NCBI GenBank assembly: GCA_963706315.1 | Contig: CAVPMA010000001.1 | Location: 1-43,021 of the forward strand | Length of the DNA stretch: 43,021 nucleotides | Source of the DNA: CALMEC01 sp963706315 | Lineage (GTDB): Bacteria; Actinomycetota; Thermoleophilia; Miltoncostaeales; Miltoncostaeaceae | Reading direction: 5' to 3' | Shown here: piece after piece, positions 31,941 through 40,940 of the stretch | How the letters are laid out: every line of letters begins with the position of its first letter | How positions within the stretch are numbered: the stretch's first letter is position 1 | Notes under the pieces: generated by a model | What the model saw: the letters and a program-made list of their open reading frames with translations, nothing else | What the model was told of the DNA's origin: nothing | Database searches by the model: none | Made by a program: the position numbers and the translations under genes

Positions 31941-32030
31941 CGGGCGTGAGGATATGCCGGGCGCCGGGTCGGGCGAAGGCGGCTGGGTGAGTCGGTAGGC
32001 TGCGCTGGACACTTCCGAAGGAGATTCCCG

Positions 32031-32534
<504 letters not shown>

Positions 32535-32592
32535 GGCCCGGGCCGTCGCTCGATGGCGGGCGCTTCACGCCGGTACCGGTCCGAGGCGACGG

Positions 32593-33075
32593 CTAAGTCG
32601 GCGGCCAGTCCGGATGGACCGGGGTGAATCCCCCCGGCCAGTCCGCGTATGCCTCTGCCGCCGACGAGGTCGCCGTGGTGACTGAGGCGCCGTAGCGGGC
32701 GGCGGTCTCGTTGACGGGGTAGTGGATCGCCCGATCCCCGCCGCGCGCGCCGACCATGAGGATCGCGCAGGGGCCGTCGCCGGCGCCGACGAAGATGTGC
32801 TCCGTCCCGGCGGGGCAGTGCACGAAGTCCCAAGCGCGCAGCGGCCGCTCCTCGCCGTCGATGATCACCAGGCACTCGCCGGAGAGCACCAGGAAGTCCT
32901 CCTGAGCCTCCTCGGAGTGGTACTTCCCGTTCGGCTCGCCCGGCTGAAGCACATGGATGTTGATGCCGATCTCGGGGAACCTCGCCTCGGGCGACTCGAA
33001 CCGCACGTAGGTGCCCGCCCGGTCATGGCGCAGGGCGGGTGCGTCCGCGACGTTCACGATGAACCAGCCCGCCAT
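32593..33075 (-). CDS. Cupin domain protein
   Basis: 160 residues from ATG 33075. Single conserved beta-barrel with the metal-type motifs KYHSEEAQEDFLVLSGE (first motif) and FVHCPAGTEHIFVG (second). Cupins include dioxygenases, isomerases and binding proteins, so the reaction is open. TAGTGT ends exactly 6 nt before the ATG, and the divergent MBL-like gene at 33122 has its own hexamer, both within 46 bp. Confidence 0.85.
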   Translation of the reverse strand: MAGWFIVNVADAPALRHDRAGTYVRFESPEARFPEIGINIHVLQPGEPNGKYHSEEAQEDFLVLSGECLVIIDGEERPLRAWDFVHCPAGTEHIFVGAGDGPCAILMVGARGGDRAIHYPVNETAARYGASVTTATSSAAEAYADWPGGFTPVHPDWPPT

Positions 33076-33081
33076 GCGGTG

Positions 33082-33087
33082 ACACTA
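33082..33087 (-). promoter_or_regulatory. -10 hexamer, leaderless, cupin gene
   Basis: TAGTGT on the minus strand with 6 nt to the ATG at 33075. Confidence 0.45.
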
Positions 33088-33108
33088 CGTGGGCCAATGA
33101 CCCGGTGG

Positions 33109-33114
33109 TAGCGT
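33109..33114 (+). promoter_or_regulatory. -10 hexamer, near-leaderless, MBL-like gene
   Basis: TAGCGT with 7 nt to the GTG at 33122, back to back with the cupin promoter. Confidence 0.4.
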
Positions 33115-33121
33115 CGCCCGC

Positions 33122-33790
33122 GTGGAGCGTGTGGCGGATGGAATCTGGCGGTGGGCCGCCCGTCACCCGGAGTGGCATCCGCGCACGCCGTTCGGCGCCG
33201 AGGTCGCGAGCTACGCGATCGGCGACGGCGTCGGCACGCTGCTCGTCGATCCGCTGGTCCCGCCCGATCCCGGGTTCCTCGAGGCCCTCGACGCGGTCCT
33301 CGCGGGACGGGTGCGGATCATGGTGACCATCCCGTACCACGTGCGGAGCGCCGAGGCGCTCTGGCGGCGCTACCGCGTCGCACATGGTGCGACGATCCAC
33401 GGGCATCCGGCGGTCGCGAAGCGTCTGAGCGACGCCTCCGGCTTCCATGCGATCGAGGCCGGAGTGCCGCTCGACGGCGACATCCTCCCGATCGGCATCG
33501 GCAAGCCGCGCCGGTATGAGACGCCGCTGTTCGTCCCCGAGAAGCGCGCATTGCTCTTCGGCGATGCCGTCGTCGAGGCCGACGGCGCCCTGCGCGTCTG
33601 GATGCAGCGCGAGATCACACCGGAGCGCCTGGCGTGGTACGCCGAGCGGCTCCGGCCGACGCTCGAGCCGCTGCTCGACCTCGACGTGGACCGGGTGCTC
33701 GTCACGCACGGCACCCCGGTCCTCACCGACGGGCGGGCGGCGCTGCGCGAAGCGCTCGACGCCGGCCCCTGGTACCACCGCGCGAGCTGA
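33122..33790 (+). CDS. Metallo-beta-lactamase-fold-like protein, metal site degenerate
   Basis: 222 residues from GTG 33122. The layout is that of a short MBL-fold hydrolase (GTLLVDPLVPPD near the start, then RIMVTIPYHVRSAEALW, GDILPIGIGKPR, ALLFGDAVVEADG, and RVLVTHGTPVL at the end). The canonical HxHxDH zinc motif is replaced by IPYHVRS, so hydrolase activity of the usual type is doubtful. FGDAV and THG correspond to the later Asp and His positions. The stop abuts that of the convergent thioesterase gene with no gap. Confidence 0.7.
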   Translation: MERVADGIWRWAARHPEWHPRTPFGAEVASYAIGDGVGTLLVDPLVPPDPGFLEALDAVLAGRVRIMVTIPYHVRSAEALWRRYRVAHGATIHGHPAVAKRLSDASGFHAIEAGVPLDGDILPIGIGKPRRYETPLFVPEKRALLFGDAVVEADGALRVWMQREITPERLAWYAERLRPTLEPLLDLDVDRVLVTHGTPVLTDGRAALREALDAGPWYHRAS

Positions 33791-34192
33791 TCACTCCCGC
33801 CGCGCCCGCCGCCGTGGGGAGGCGAGGCGGACCGGCTCGGCGACGCCGTCGGCGCCGGTGACCATCGTGAAGATGGCGCTGCAGATCGCCCGGGTCGCCT
33901 TCCGGGTGGGGTCCTCCGCGGTTGCCGCCAGCTCGACGGTGAGCGACGTGCGTCCCACCCCGGCGAGGGTCGCCGTGACGTTGCACACCTCGCCGTCCTT
34001 GATCGGTCCCGTCCAGACGATGTCGGTCGCGGCCTTGAAGAACACCGCCTGGTCGGGCTCCACCGCCCGCGCCGCCACGACCCATGCGGCCATGTCCATC
34101 CACGACATCATCCAGCCGCCGTGCATCACCCCCAGCGAGTTCGTGTTCGCCGGCATCACGAGCATCGACAGCGTGTAGCTGATCTTCGGCAC
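33791..34192 (-). CDS. Acyl-CoA thioesterase, hotdog fold (YciA/BFIT type)
   Basis: 133 residues from GTG 34192; an in-frame stop lies not far upstream, so a much longer protein is excluded. LVMPANTNSLGVMHGGWMMS followed by WMDMAAWVVAARA is the signature of YciA-like acyl-CoA hydrolases, with the Asn (TNSLG) and Asp (MD) of the active site present. It would release CoA from acyl-CoAs. No clear ribosome site is seen. Confidence 0.87.
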   Translation of the reverse strand: MPKISYTLSMLVMPANTNSLGVMHGGWMMSWMDMAAWVVAARAVEPDQAVFFKAATDIVWTGPIKDGEVCNVTATLAGVGRTSLTVELAATAEDPTRKATRAICSAIFTMVTGADGVAEPVRLASPRRRARRE

Positions 34193-34285
34193 CGGCGTCG
34201 CGGCGGGCGTGTTGTCCTTGGCGGCGGCGATGCCGATAGTGAATCAGACGGCCGGTCGGGCCGGCTCCGCAAGGAGGCAGGTCGG

Positions 34286-35146
34286 ATGATGGAACGGATC
34301 AGGAACGGGTTGGGGCTCGTGCGGGCGTCGTGGGACGTCGTCCGGGCCGACCGCGAGCTCCTGCTCCTGCCCGTCATGTCGGGCCTCGCGAGCATCGGCG
34401 TGTTCGGGCTGATCTTCTTCGGGGTGTTCGGCGACCAGCTCGACGTGGTCCGCGACGGCGGGCCGCTCACGTCGCCGACGGGGTTCGAGTGGGTGCTGAT
34501 CGCCGTCGGCGCATACGCCCTCTCGTACATTGCGATCTTCTTCAACGTCGCCATCGTGTGCGCCGCCGATGTGCGCATGAGCGGGGGCGACCCGACGTTG
34601 CGAAGCGCGCTCGCCGACGCGCGGCGGCACGCCCGGGCGATCGCGCCGTGGGCGCTGATCTCGGTGGTGGTCTCGACGGTGCTCAAGGCGATCGAGGAGC
34701 GAGGCGGGATCGCCGGCAAGATCGTCGCCGGCCTGCTCGGCCTGGCATGGGCACTCATCACGTACCTGGTGCTGCCGGTGCTGGTGCTTGAGGGCGTCGG
34801 CGTGCGCGAGGCGATCACCAGGTCGAAGGAGCTGTTCGTTCGCACCTGGGGCGAGTCGGTCTCGGGTGAGATCGGGCTGTCGCTGGTCGGGTTCCTCGCG
34901 GTGCTGCCGGTGATCCCGCTGCTGCTCCTCGTCGCGGGGGGCGGGCAGCCGGAGATGATCATCGCCGCGATCGTGATCGGCGTGGCGTGGTGCCTGCTCG
35001 TCGCCGTGGTGATGTCGGCGCTCACGAACGTGTTCCGCGTCGCGCTCTACCGCTTCGCGGTCGACGGCGAGGCGCCCGAGGGCTTCGAGAACGTCGACTT
35101 CGAGGGCGTGTTCCCGCCCAAGCGCCGCCGCCGGCTCTTCGGCTAG
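34286..35146 (+). CDS. DUF6159-like integral membrane protein
   Basis: 286 residues from ATG 34286, with an excellent AAGGAGG at 34271-34277. Six or so hydrophobic helices: LLPVMSGLASIGVFGLIFFG, WVLIAVGAYALSYIAIFFN, LAWALITYLVLPVLVLEGV and others. The opening RIRNGLGLVRASWDVVRADR and the segment EGVGVREAITRSKELFVRTW match a widespread membrane family of unknown function. The C-terminus is a basic cytosolic tail. Its stop shares a CTAG palindrome with the stop of the opposing gene. Confidence 0.72.
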   Translation: MMERIRNGLGLVRASWDVVRADRELLLLPVMSGLASIGVFGLIFFGVFGDQLDVVRDGGPLTSPTGFEWVLIAVGAYALSYIAIFFNVAIVCAADVRMSGGDPTLRSALADARRHARAIAPWALISVVVSTVLKAIEERGGIAGKIVAGLLGLAWALITYLVLPVLVLEGVGVREAITRSKELFVRTWGESVSGEIGLSLVGFLAVLPVIPLLLLVAGGGQPEMIIAAIVIGVAWCLLVAVVMSALTNVFRVALYRFAVDGEAPEGFENVDFEGVFPPKRRRRLFG

Positions 35147-37041
35147 CTGACGCCTCGTCGACGGCGCCGGCCGACGCCGACGATGGTCGGCAGGAGCGGG
35201 CCGCGCAACGCGACCCGCAGCCACGGCGCGGCCGCCAGGGCGCGTCCCGCGGCCCCCGCGCGCTGCTCCGCGGTGACGTCCACCAGATCCCCGGTGGCGT
35301 CTCGGGCGTCGAACCCGGCGTCGGTGAGGAGGGTGAGGAGCTCCCGGCGACCGAGTGGCCTGCAGTCGTAGCGCTCCCCTCGTCGCGCCCCGCGCATGTA
35401 GGCGTCCGCCGCTCGTCGAGGCAGCCAGCCGAGCAGCGGGAGGCGGTAATGGTTCTCGACGAGCTGCCAGCGGTGCGGTACCGCCACGTACGCGGTGCCG
35501 CCATCCACGAGCACCCGGGCGATCTCGCGCAGGTGGCGCCGCTGGGTCTCGCGGTCGCCGACGTGCTCGATCACGTGGTTCGAGACGACGACGTCGAAGC
35601 CGGCGTCGTCGAACGGGAGCCGCTCGCCGTCGAACCGCACGAACTCGTAGCCGTCGCGCGTGACGCGCACGTCCGCGACGTCGACGCTGGTGACCGAGCC
35701 GTCCGGCCCGACGGCTGCGGCGAGGTCGGCCGCGATGGTGCCGCTGCCGGTCCCGATGTCGAGCAGCCTGGCGCCGCGCAGGGGGCAGGTCCGCTCGATC
35801 ACCGCGATGAGCTTCGCCGCCTTCGCGCGGCGGGACGGGACGTCGAGCACTGCATGGGTCGTCGCATCGCGCCGGGGGGTTGCTGCGACCTCGGCCGCCC
35901 GGTCGATCAGGTCGAGGTAGCGGGTCCACGAGCGCCGTGCGCGGACGTCGGCGATCGCGGCGCCCCAGTCGCGCGTGTCGGTGAGCACCCGGTCGATCGC
36001 GGCGGCCAGCGCCTCGGGATCGGACGGCGGGACGAGTGCGCCGGTCACGCCGTCCTCGACGAGCTCCGCCAGTCCGCCGGCGCGTGTCGCGACCACCGGC
36101 CGGTCGAACGCGAAGGCCAGGGCGGCGACGGCCGACTGCGTCGCGGTGCGGTAGGGCAGCACCACCGCATCGGCGGCGGTGAACATCACCGGGATCTCGT
36201 CGTTCGGGACGTAGCGGAAGTCGAGCACGACGTGGTCGGTGACCCCGGCGGCCTCGGCAGCGTCGCGGTACAGGTCGGGCGATTCCCAGCACTCACCGGC
36301 GACGAGCAGCACCGCGCGGGTCCGGACGTGCGCCATGGCTGCGATCGCGTCCTCGACGCCCTTGTACGGACGGACGTAGCCGAAGGTGAGGAGCAGCGGA
36401 CAGGTCTCCACGCCGAGGCGCCTGCGCAGCGCGACGACCTCGTCCGGGCCGGCCGGCCCGGTGGCGGCGGCGACGTTCGCGAAGACCGGCAGGAACCCGT
36501 CGACCACCGGCACCCCCGGAGCCACCCGCTCCGCCTGCGGACGCAGCGCCGCCGCGTGGACGATAAGCGCCCCGGCGCCGCTGAGGGCGCGGCGTGTGAG
36601 CACCCGCCAGAGCCGGTTGGTCTCATGGGGCTCGATGTTGTGGCACACCACGACGACCGGGATCCCGGCCCGCCGCAGCGAGCGCTGTAGGGAGATGACG
36701 ACGGGCGCGTGGAGTGCGTGCCACCACTGGAGCACGGCCACGTCGGGCTGGAAGTCGGTGATGCGCCGTGCCGCCCGTCGCCAGGTGCGCGGGTCGAGGA
36801 GATCGAGAATCGGCTCCCCGAGCGCGGTGACGGCGGTCTCCGACACCTCGTCGGCGATGGTGCCCGGATAGAGCCGGGCGGGGAACCTCCGGCTCCAGCC
36901 GACCACCAGCGTGTCGCCCCGCTCGGCGAGCGCCGCGCCGAGGCCCTCGGTGAAGTGGACGATGCCGCCGGGGGCGGGGTGGGTCGGGCCGACCAGGGCC
37001 GCGCGCCGCTTCCCCGGGTCGTTCGTGGCGTTCGTGCTCAC
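35143..37041 (-). CDS. Bifunctional fusion: GT4 glycosyltransferase plus SAM-dependent methyltransferase
   Basis: 632 residues from GTG 37041, overlapping the dehydrogenase stop by 4 nt. Residues 1 to about 385 form a GT4 glycosyltransferase (GPTHPAPGGIVHFTEGL, GYVRPYKGVEDAI, VVLPYRTATQSAVAALAFAF, VATRAGGLAELVEDGVTGAL). From about 430 on is a class I methyltransferase (RLLDIGTGSGTIAADLA for SAM binding, then FDVVVSNHVIEHVGDRET). Such pairs act on cell-surface glycans or glycolipids, where a sugar is added and then methylated; the order of reactions here is inferred. The frame stays open upstream into the dehydrogenase gene, which is why longer calls are wrong. Confidence 0.88.
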   Translation of the reverse strand: MSTNATNDPGKRRAALVGPTHPAPGGIVHFTEGLGAALAERGDTLVVGWSRRFPARLYPGTIADEVSETAVTALGEPILDLLDPRTWRRAARRITDFQPDVAVLQWWHALHAPVVISLQRSLRRAGIPVVVVCHNIEPHETNRLWRVLTRRALSGAGALIVHAAALRPQAERVAPGVPVVDGFLPVFANVAAATGPAGPDEVVALRRRLGVETCPLLLTFGYVRPYKGVEDAIAAMAHVRTRAVLLVAGECWESPDLYRDAAEAAGVTDHVVLDFRYVPNDEIPVMFTAADAVVLPYRTATQSAVAALAFAFDRPVVATRAGGLAELVEDGVTGALVPPSDPEALAAAIDRVLTDTRDWGAAIADVRARRSWTRYLDLIDRAAEVAATPRRDATTHAVLDVPSRRAKAAKLIAVIERTCPLRGARLLDIGTGSGTIAADLAAAVGPDGSVTSVDVADVRVTRDGYEFVRFDGERLPFDDAGFDVVVSNHVIEHVGDRETQRRHLREIARVLVDGGTAYVAVPHRWQLVENHYRLPLLGWLPRRAADAYMRGARRGERYDCRPLGRRELLTLLTDAGFDARDATGDLVDVTAEQRAGAAGRALAAAPWLRVALRGPLLPTIVGVGRRRRRGVS

Positions 37042-38087
37042 GCCGCCGGCGCTGCCGCGGCGAGACGTTGGGCGGCGCGCCGCCGGGCGACGGACAGCGC
37101 GCTGCGGCCCTCGGTACGCGCCTGCCCGACGATGGTCCGTACGACATCGCCGATCCCGTCGGCCAGCGCCATGGCGCGCGCCCGGTCGAACCCGTTGCGC
37201 TCCTCGGCGATGGCGATGATCCCGCCGGCGTTGGCGATGAAGTCCGGGACGTAGTCGATGCCTCGAGCCTGCAGCAGCGCGCTCGCGTCGTCGTTCTCGA
37301 GCTGGTTGTTCGCAGCCCCGCAGATCATCCGGCAGCGCAGGCTCGGCACGGTCTCGTCGTCGATCACCCCGCCGAGGGCGCAGGGGGAGAGGATGTCGCA
37401 CTCGGTGGCGAGGGCGAGCTCAGCCGGGACGGCGATCCCGCCGATCTCGGCCGCCACGCGCGCGGCCCGGTCGGCGGCGATGTCCGCAACCGCTACCTCG
37501 GCGCCATCGGCCGCGGCGAGCCGGGCGACGTCGGCCCCGACCTTGCCGGCCCCCTGCACCACCACCCGCGCCCCCGACAGGGACGCCGCCCCGCCCGAGG
37601 CCTCCCAGCCGGCCCGCATCGCCGCGAACACCCCGCGGCTCGTGTACGGCGACGGGTCGCCGGATCCACCGCGGTCGGTGCTCACCCCGAGCGCGTAGGG
37701 GGTCAGCGACCGCAGGGCGTCCATGTCGGCGGTGGACGTCCCCACGTCCTCGGCTGTGTAGTACTGGCCCTCGAGCAGGTCGAGCACGTGGGCGAACGCG
37801 GCGAGGAGCTCCGGCGTCTTCGCGGTGGCCGGGTCGCCGATGATCACGGCCTTCCCCCCGCCCAGGTCGAGGCCGGCGGCCGCCGACTTGAGCGTCATGC
37901 CCTCGGCGAGCCGAAGCGCGTCGAGGGTGGCGGTGGCCTGATCGGGGTAGGGGAGGAACCGGCACCCGCCGACGGCGGGGCCGAGCGCCGTCGAGTGCAC
38001 TGCCACGATTGCCTGCAGCCCGCTGTCGGGGTCATGCGCCCAGACGACCCGTTCGTACGGCCCGACGGCCGTGTCGACGATCCTCAC
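37038..38087 (-). CDS. Glu/Leu/Phe/Val dehydrogenase family protein
   Basis: 349 residues from GTG 38087. The N-terminal substrate domain has the catalytic Lys motif GLDLGGGKAVIIGD and GPAVGGCRFLPY; the Rossmann domain has VVVQGAGKVGADVARLA, and the conserved CGAANNQL and YVPDFIANAGG segments complete it. Size and motifs fit leucine/valine-type dehydrogenases (NAD-dependent oxidative deamination of branched-chain amino acids) better than glutamate dehydrogenase. It is coupled to the glycosyltransferase-methyltransferase gene, with no clear functional link. Confidence 0.87.
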   Translation of the reverse strand: MRIVDTAVGPYERVVWAHDPDSGLQAIVAVHSTALGPAVGGCRFLPYPDQATATLDALRLAEGMTLKSAAAGLDLGGGKAVIIGDPATAKTPELLAAFAHVLDLLEGQYYTAEDVGTSTADMDALRSLTPYALGVSTDRGGSGDPSPYTSRGVFAAMRAGWEASGGAASLSGARVVVQGAGKVGADVARLAAADGAEVAVADIAADRAARVAAEIGGIAVPAELALATECDILSPCALGGVIDDETVPSLRCRMICGAANNQLENDDASALLQARGIDYVPDFIANAGGIIAIAEERNGFDRARAMALADGIGDVVRTIVGQARTEGRSALSVARRRAAQRLAAAAPAA

Positions 38088-38227
38088 CTTCCGGCTCCGG
38101 GCGAGGTGACGTCAGCGACCGGCGCCGGGGGCGATGTTGCGACAGGCAGACGGATTCCGCCAGACTAGCGGCGGAACTCGGGTAGGCGACGTGGATCCGC
38201 CGGCCTGGCCGATGCGCTCCGGACCGG

Positions 38228-38590
38228 TTAGGGGAGCGGCAGCTCGCCGATGTTGCGGAGCACCGTAACGTCGGGGGCCATGGTGCGGAACGCCTCGTCC
38301 TTCTGGAGCACGCCGACGGTATAGACCGGCACGCCGTCGCCCATCCGGGCGAGCATCGAGGCCGCGTCACGGGACCGGGGAACGCGCTTGTAGCAGGACA
38401 CGAGGGCCGCGTCGGGCTTGAGGTCCGAAGCGACGTGAAGGGGCTCGGGCCAGTCCGGCGAGCAGACGGTGACGTCCCACCCGGCGGCGGTCAATTCCTC
38501 GACGGCGGCGTCGCTTCCGGGGAAGCGCACGGCGCCCTCCTTGTTGAGGACGACCTCGGTGGGGAATGTGATGAAGAGCAGTTTGGGCAT
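38228..38590 (-). CDS. 120-residue hypothetical protein
   Basis: ATG 38590 opens MPKLLFITFPTEVVLNKEGA, an alternating beta/alpha pattern resembling a small flavodoxin-like or glycosyltransferase N-terminal fold (KLLFITFP, WDVTVCSPDW, AALVSCYKRV, VPVYTVGVLQ). No family is recognised. TATTGT on the minus strand ends 8 nt before the ATG (leaderless-type). The dehydrogenase gene starts 140 nt downstream of its stop. Confidence 0.6.
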   Translation of the reverse strand: MPKLLFITFPTEVVLNKEGAVRFPGSDAAVEELTAAGWDVTVCSPDWPEPLHVASDLKPDAALVSCYKRVPRSRDAASMLARMGDGVPVYTVGVLQKDEAFRTMAPDVTVLRNIGELPLP

Positions 38591-38874
38591 GGGGCGGGAC
38601 AATAGCCATCGGGGGGCGCGGCGCAAACCCCGTTCGACCCCGATGGCGCGGCCCTGGCGTCACCGGGTGTAGCGGGACTCGTAAATCATCCATCGTCGAT
38701 CCCGCCCGCAGCAGCGCGCCGGGACCCTTCGCCATGCGAAACGCCGCGCGGATTCTTGTGCTGGCCCTATCGCCAAGCCGCCGCCGGTCCAGTAGATTGC
38801 CCGCGGCGGGCGCTCGCCGCGCCCAGGCCAAATTCACGTTTCGTGACCGCGACTGACGCCGACCAGGGGGCCCA

Positions 38875-39885
38875 ATGTCCGTATCTGCAGCCGAAATTCC
38901 TGACGTTTCCGTTCTCCAGGCGATCGGAGATCGTCGGACCATCCGGTACTACGACCCCGACCGGAAGGTCGAGGAGTGGAAGATCCAGACGATCCTGCAG
39001 GCCGCTCGCATGGCGTCGTGTCAGGGCAACATCAATGCAACCGAAGCGATCGTCATCCAGAAAGAGACGTGTGACCTGTGGGACGAGATTGAGGAGTGCG
39101 TCTCCGGCTTCAACGTCCAGATGATCAACCAGGCCTCGCACCTGATCTTCTGGCTCACCAACCTCCACGCCTGGTACGGCCGTGCCAACGACGGTCTTTC
39201 GAGCCTCGCCCTCTCCGGCGCGCTCACCAAGTACCACGGCTGGAACTACGAGTTCACAATGACGCAGACCGTGCCGCGGCTGATGAGCTTCCCGGTCGAG
39301 CGCACCGACACGCTGCTGCGCTTCGAGTCCGGCCAGGCCGTGGGCCAGGCGACCGTCGCGGCTTCCGCGCTCGGCGTCGGCACCTGCCTCCTCGCGTTCG
39401 GCCGCAAGCCGGGCGGTGTCGAGAAGGCGTTCGGCCTCGGTCCGAACCTTAAGATGACATGGGGCATGGTGCTCGGCTACCCGCTCGAGGACGGGAAGGC
39501 CGGTGGCCAGCGCCCGCGCATCAAGTTCGAGAAGCTCTTCTCGCAGGGCAGCTACGGCAACCCGTACCCGATGGACGCGTCGCTCAAGTCAGCGCTCGAG
39601 GGAAAGGGCATGATCCAGGAGCAGGCGCCGATTGCTGGCCGTATCGAGGAGATCGACAAGCTCGCGGCGCAGTTCAGCCGTGACCCGGGCGTCGTGTCGT
39701 GGCCGGAGAAGGAAGTCCGCCGCCTCATGAACGACCAGGACTGGGACTTCGGTCCGAACATCAAGGCTCGCGCCGAGCAGGTCCTCGCGGAGGGTGGCCT
39801 CCCGGACTACCCGGAGGAGATGCGCGAGACGTTCGAGAAGCTCATGGCCGAGCACGGCATCGACACGAGCAAGTACCTGTCGTAG
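38875..39885 (+). CDS. Nitroreductase-family flavoprotein with C-terminal extension
   Basis: 336 residues from ATG 38875, with GGGGG six bases upstream. The nitroreductase fold is marked by AIGDRRTIRYYDPDRKVEEW, ILQAARMASCQGNINATEAI, ASALGVGTCLLAFGRKPGGV and MTWGMVLGYPLED. Ordinary members are about 200 residues; this one carries roughly 120 extra residues after the fold with several acidic helices (RIEEIDKLAAQFSRDPGVV, EQVLAEGGLPDYPEEMRETF). Substrate unknown. Codon use is shifted toward T-ending codons (GTT, GGT, ATT) compared with neighbours, and it ends in a strong terminator, suggesting a strongly expressed single-gene unit like the DUF1097 gene. Confidence 0.82.
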   Translation: MSVSAAEIPDVSVLQAIGDRRTIRYYDPDRKVEEWKIQTILQAARMASCQGNINATEAIVIQKETCDLWDEIEECVSGFNVQMINQASHLIFWLTNLHAWYGRANDGLSSLALSGALTKYHGWNYEFTMTQTVPRLMSFPVERTDTLLRFESGQAVGQATVAASALGVGTCLLAFGRKPGGVEKAFGLGPNLKMTWGMVLGYPLEDGKAGGQRPRIKFEKLFSQGSYGNPYPMDASLKSALEGKGMIQEQAPIAGRIEEIDKLAAQFSRDPGVVSWPEKEVRRLMNDQDWDFGPNIKARAEQVLAEGGLPDYPEEMRETFEKLMAEHGIDTSKYLS

Positions 39886-39911
39886 TTCGTTCCCGGACCC
39901 GAGCGGTTCCG

Positions 39912-39950
39912 CGGCCCCGTCCCCATCGTGGGGGCGGGGCCGTCTTCGTT
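39912..39950 (+). terminator. Rho-independent terminator
   Basis: GGCCCCGTCCCC pairs with GGGGGCGGGGCC across a short loop, followed by the T-containing tract GTCTTCGTTT. It closes the nitroreductase gene. Confidence 0.75.
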
Positions 39951-40048
39951 TCGGCCGCCTCCGATCCAGGAGAAACCAGCCCGATGGTGTAGGTGACGAC
40001 AGGTCCGGCATTCTTCTCGTGCCCCGTCCAGCGTCGCAAGGAGACGCA

Positions 40049-40939
40049 GTGAGCGTTCGTCGTCGCATCCCCCTCGTGCTGGTCGCGGCCGCAGTGACAG
40101 CAGCCCTCGCGGGTTCCGCGCAGGCTGCGGTGGCGCTTCCGGTCGGCGTCGTCTACGCCGGGGACACGACACCGCAGCGAAACGCCCTGACGATCGAGGT
40201 CAACGCGGCGCGCAACCGAGTGACGAAGCTGGTGTGGGTGTGGGATGCGCCGTGCGCACCCGGTCCGGCGGCGACCGTGCCGACCGAGTCGCGCACGAAC
40301 AAGACCGAGTACACCGGCGGGTACGCGATCAACCGCCTCGGGGCGTGGAACCGCACGTTCACGGTCGGGCCGACCGTCGTCAACGGGGTCACGCGAACAT
40401 TGCAGCATCAGGTCCTGGGCCGGCGTTCCGGTGGGCGCATGATCGGGACGCTGCGTTCGGTCCTCACCGATCGCGACGAGAACGGAGCGGTCATCCGCAC
40501 CTGCGACTCCGGCCCGATGAAGTTCAACGTCGTGGAGCGGCACGTCTTCGCCGGCCTCACCGCGCAGCGCAATCCGATCATCCTGACGATGAACCCGCTG
40601 CGCAACCAGGTGCTTCGCCTGCGGTGGGATTGGGACAGCAAATGCACCCTCGGTCTCGCCGCCCGGCCTGACACGTTGGCGACGGCGTACGTCCCTGACG
40701 AGATCCGGGCGTTCCCGGTCGACAGGCTCGGCAGGTGGGGCGGCACGTTCAGCTACGCCCCTCAGCCCGACCCGGCCGGGACGGGCATCTCAACGGCCTA
40801 CGCCTACAAGATCGTCGCGCGTCGATCGGGGCAGATCATCCGAGGCACGATCACCGCGTCGTTCACCGAGACCGACGCGACCGGCGGCGTGATCCGCGAC
40901 TGCGCGTCCGGGGCGGTGACCTTCCAGGCGAAGGACTGA
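40049..40939 (+). CDS. Secreted protein of two tandem homologous domains
   Basis: 296 residues from GTG 40049, with AAGGAG at 40038-40043. A signal peptide (IPLVLVAAAVTAALAGSAQA) precedes two repeats of about 130 residues. Shared landmarks are R-N at the start (TPQRNALTIEVNAARNRVTK and TAQRNPIILTMNPLRNQVLR), W-x-W then Cys, NRLGAW/DRLGRW, RRSGGRMIGT/RRSGQIIRGT, and GAVIRTCDSG/GGVIRDCASG. Each repeat has two Cys that could bond within the domain. It looks like a beta-rich domain duplicated within one gene; no known family was recognised. Role in the envelope or matrix is a guess. Confidence 0.75.
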   Translation: MSVRRRIPLVLVAAAVTAALAGSAQAAVALPVGVVYAGDTTPQRNALTIEVNAARNRVTKLVWVWDAPCAPGPAATVPTESRTNKTEYTGGYAINRLGAWNRTFTVGPTVVNGVTRTLQHQVLGRRSGGRMIGTLRSVLTDRDENGAVIRTCDSGPMKFNVVERHVFAGLTAQRNPIILTMNPLRNQVLRLRWDWDSKCTLGLAARPDTLATAYVPDEIRAFPVDRLGRWGGTFSYAPQPDPAGTGISTAYAYKIVARRSGQIIRGTITASFTETDATGGVIRDCASGAVTFQAKD

Positions 40940-40940
40940 C

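Noticed and set aside
34244..36292. 682-codon minus-strand frame
   Set aside because: Shadow of the DUF6159-like gene and of the glycosyltransferase in another frame; composition is Arg/Asp-rich with no domain.
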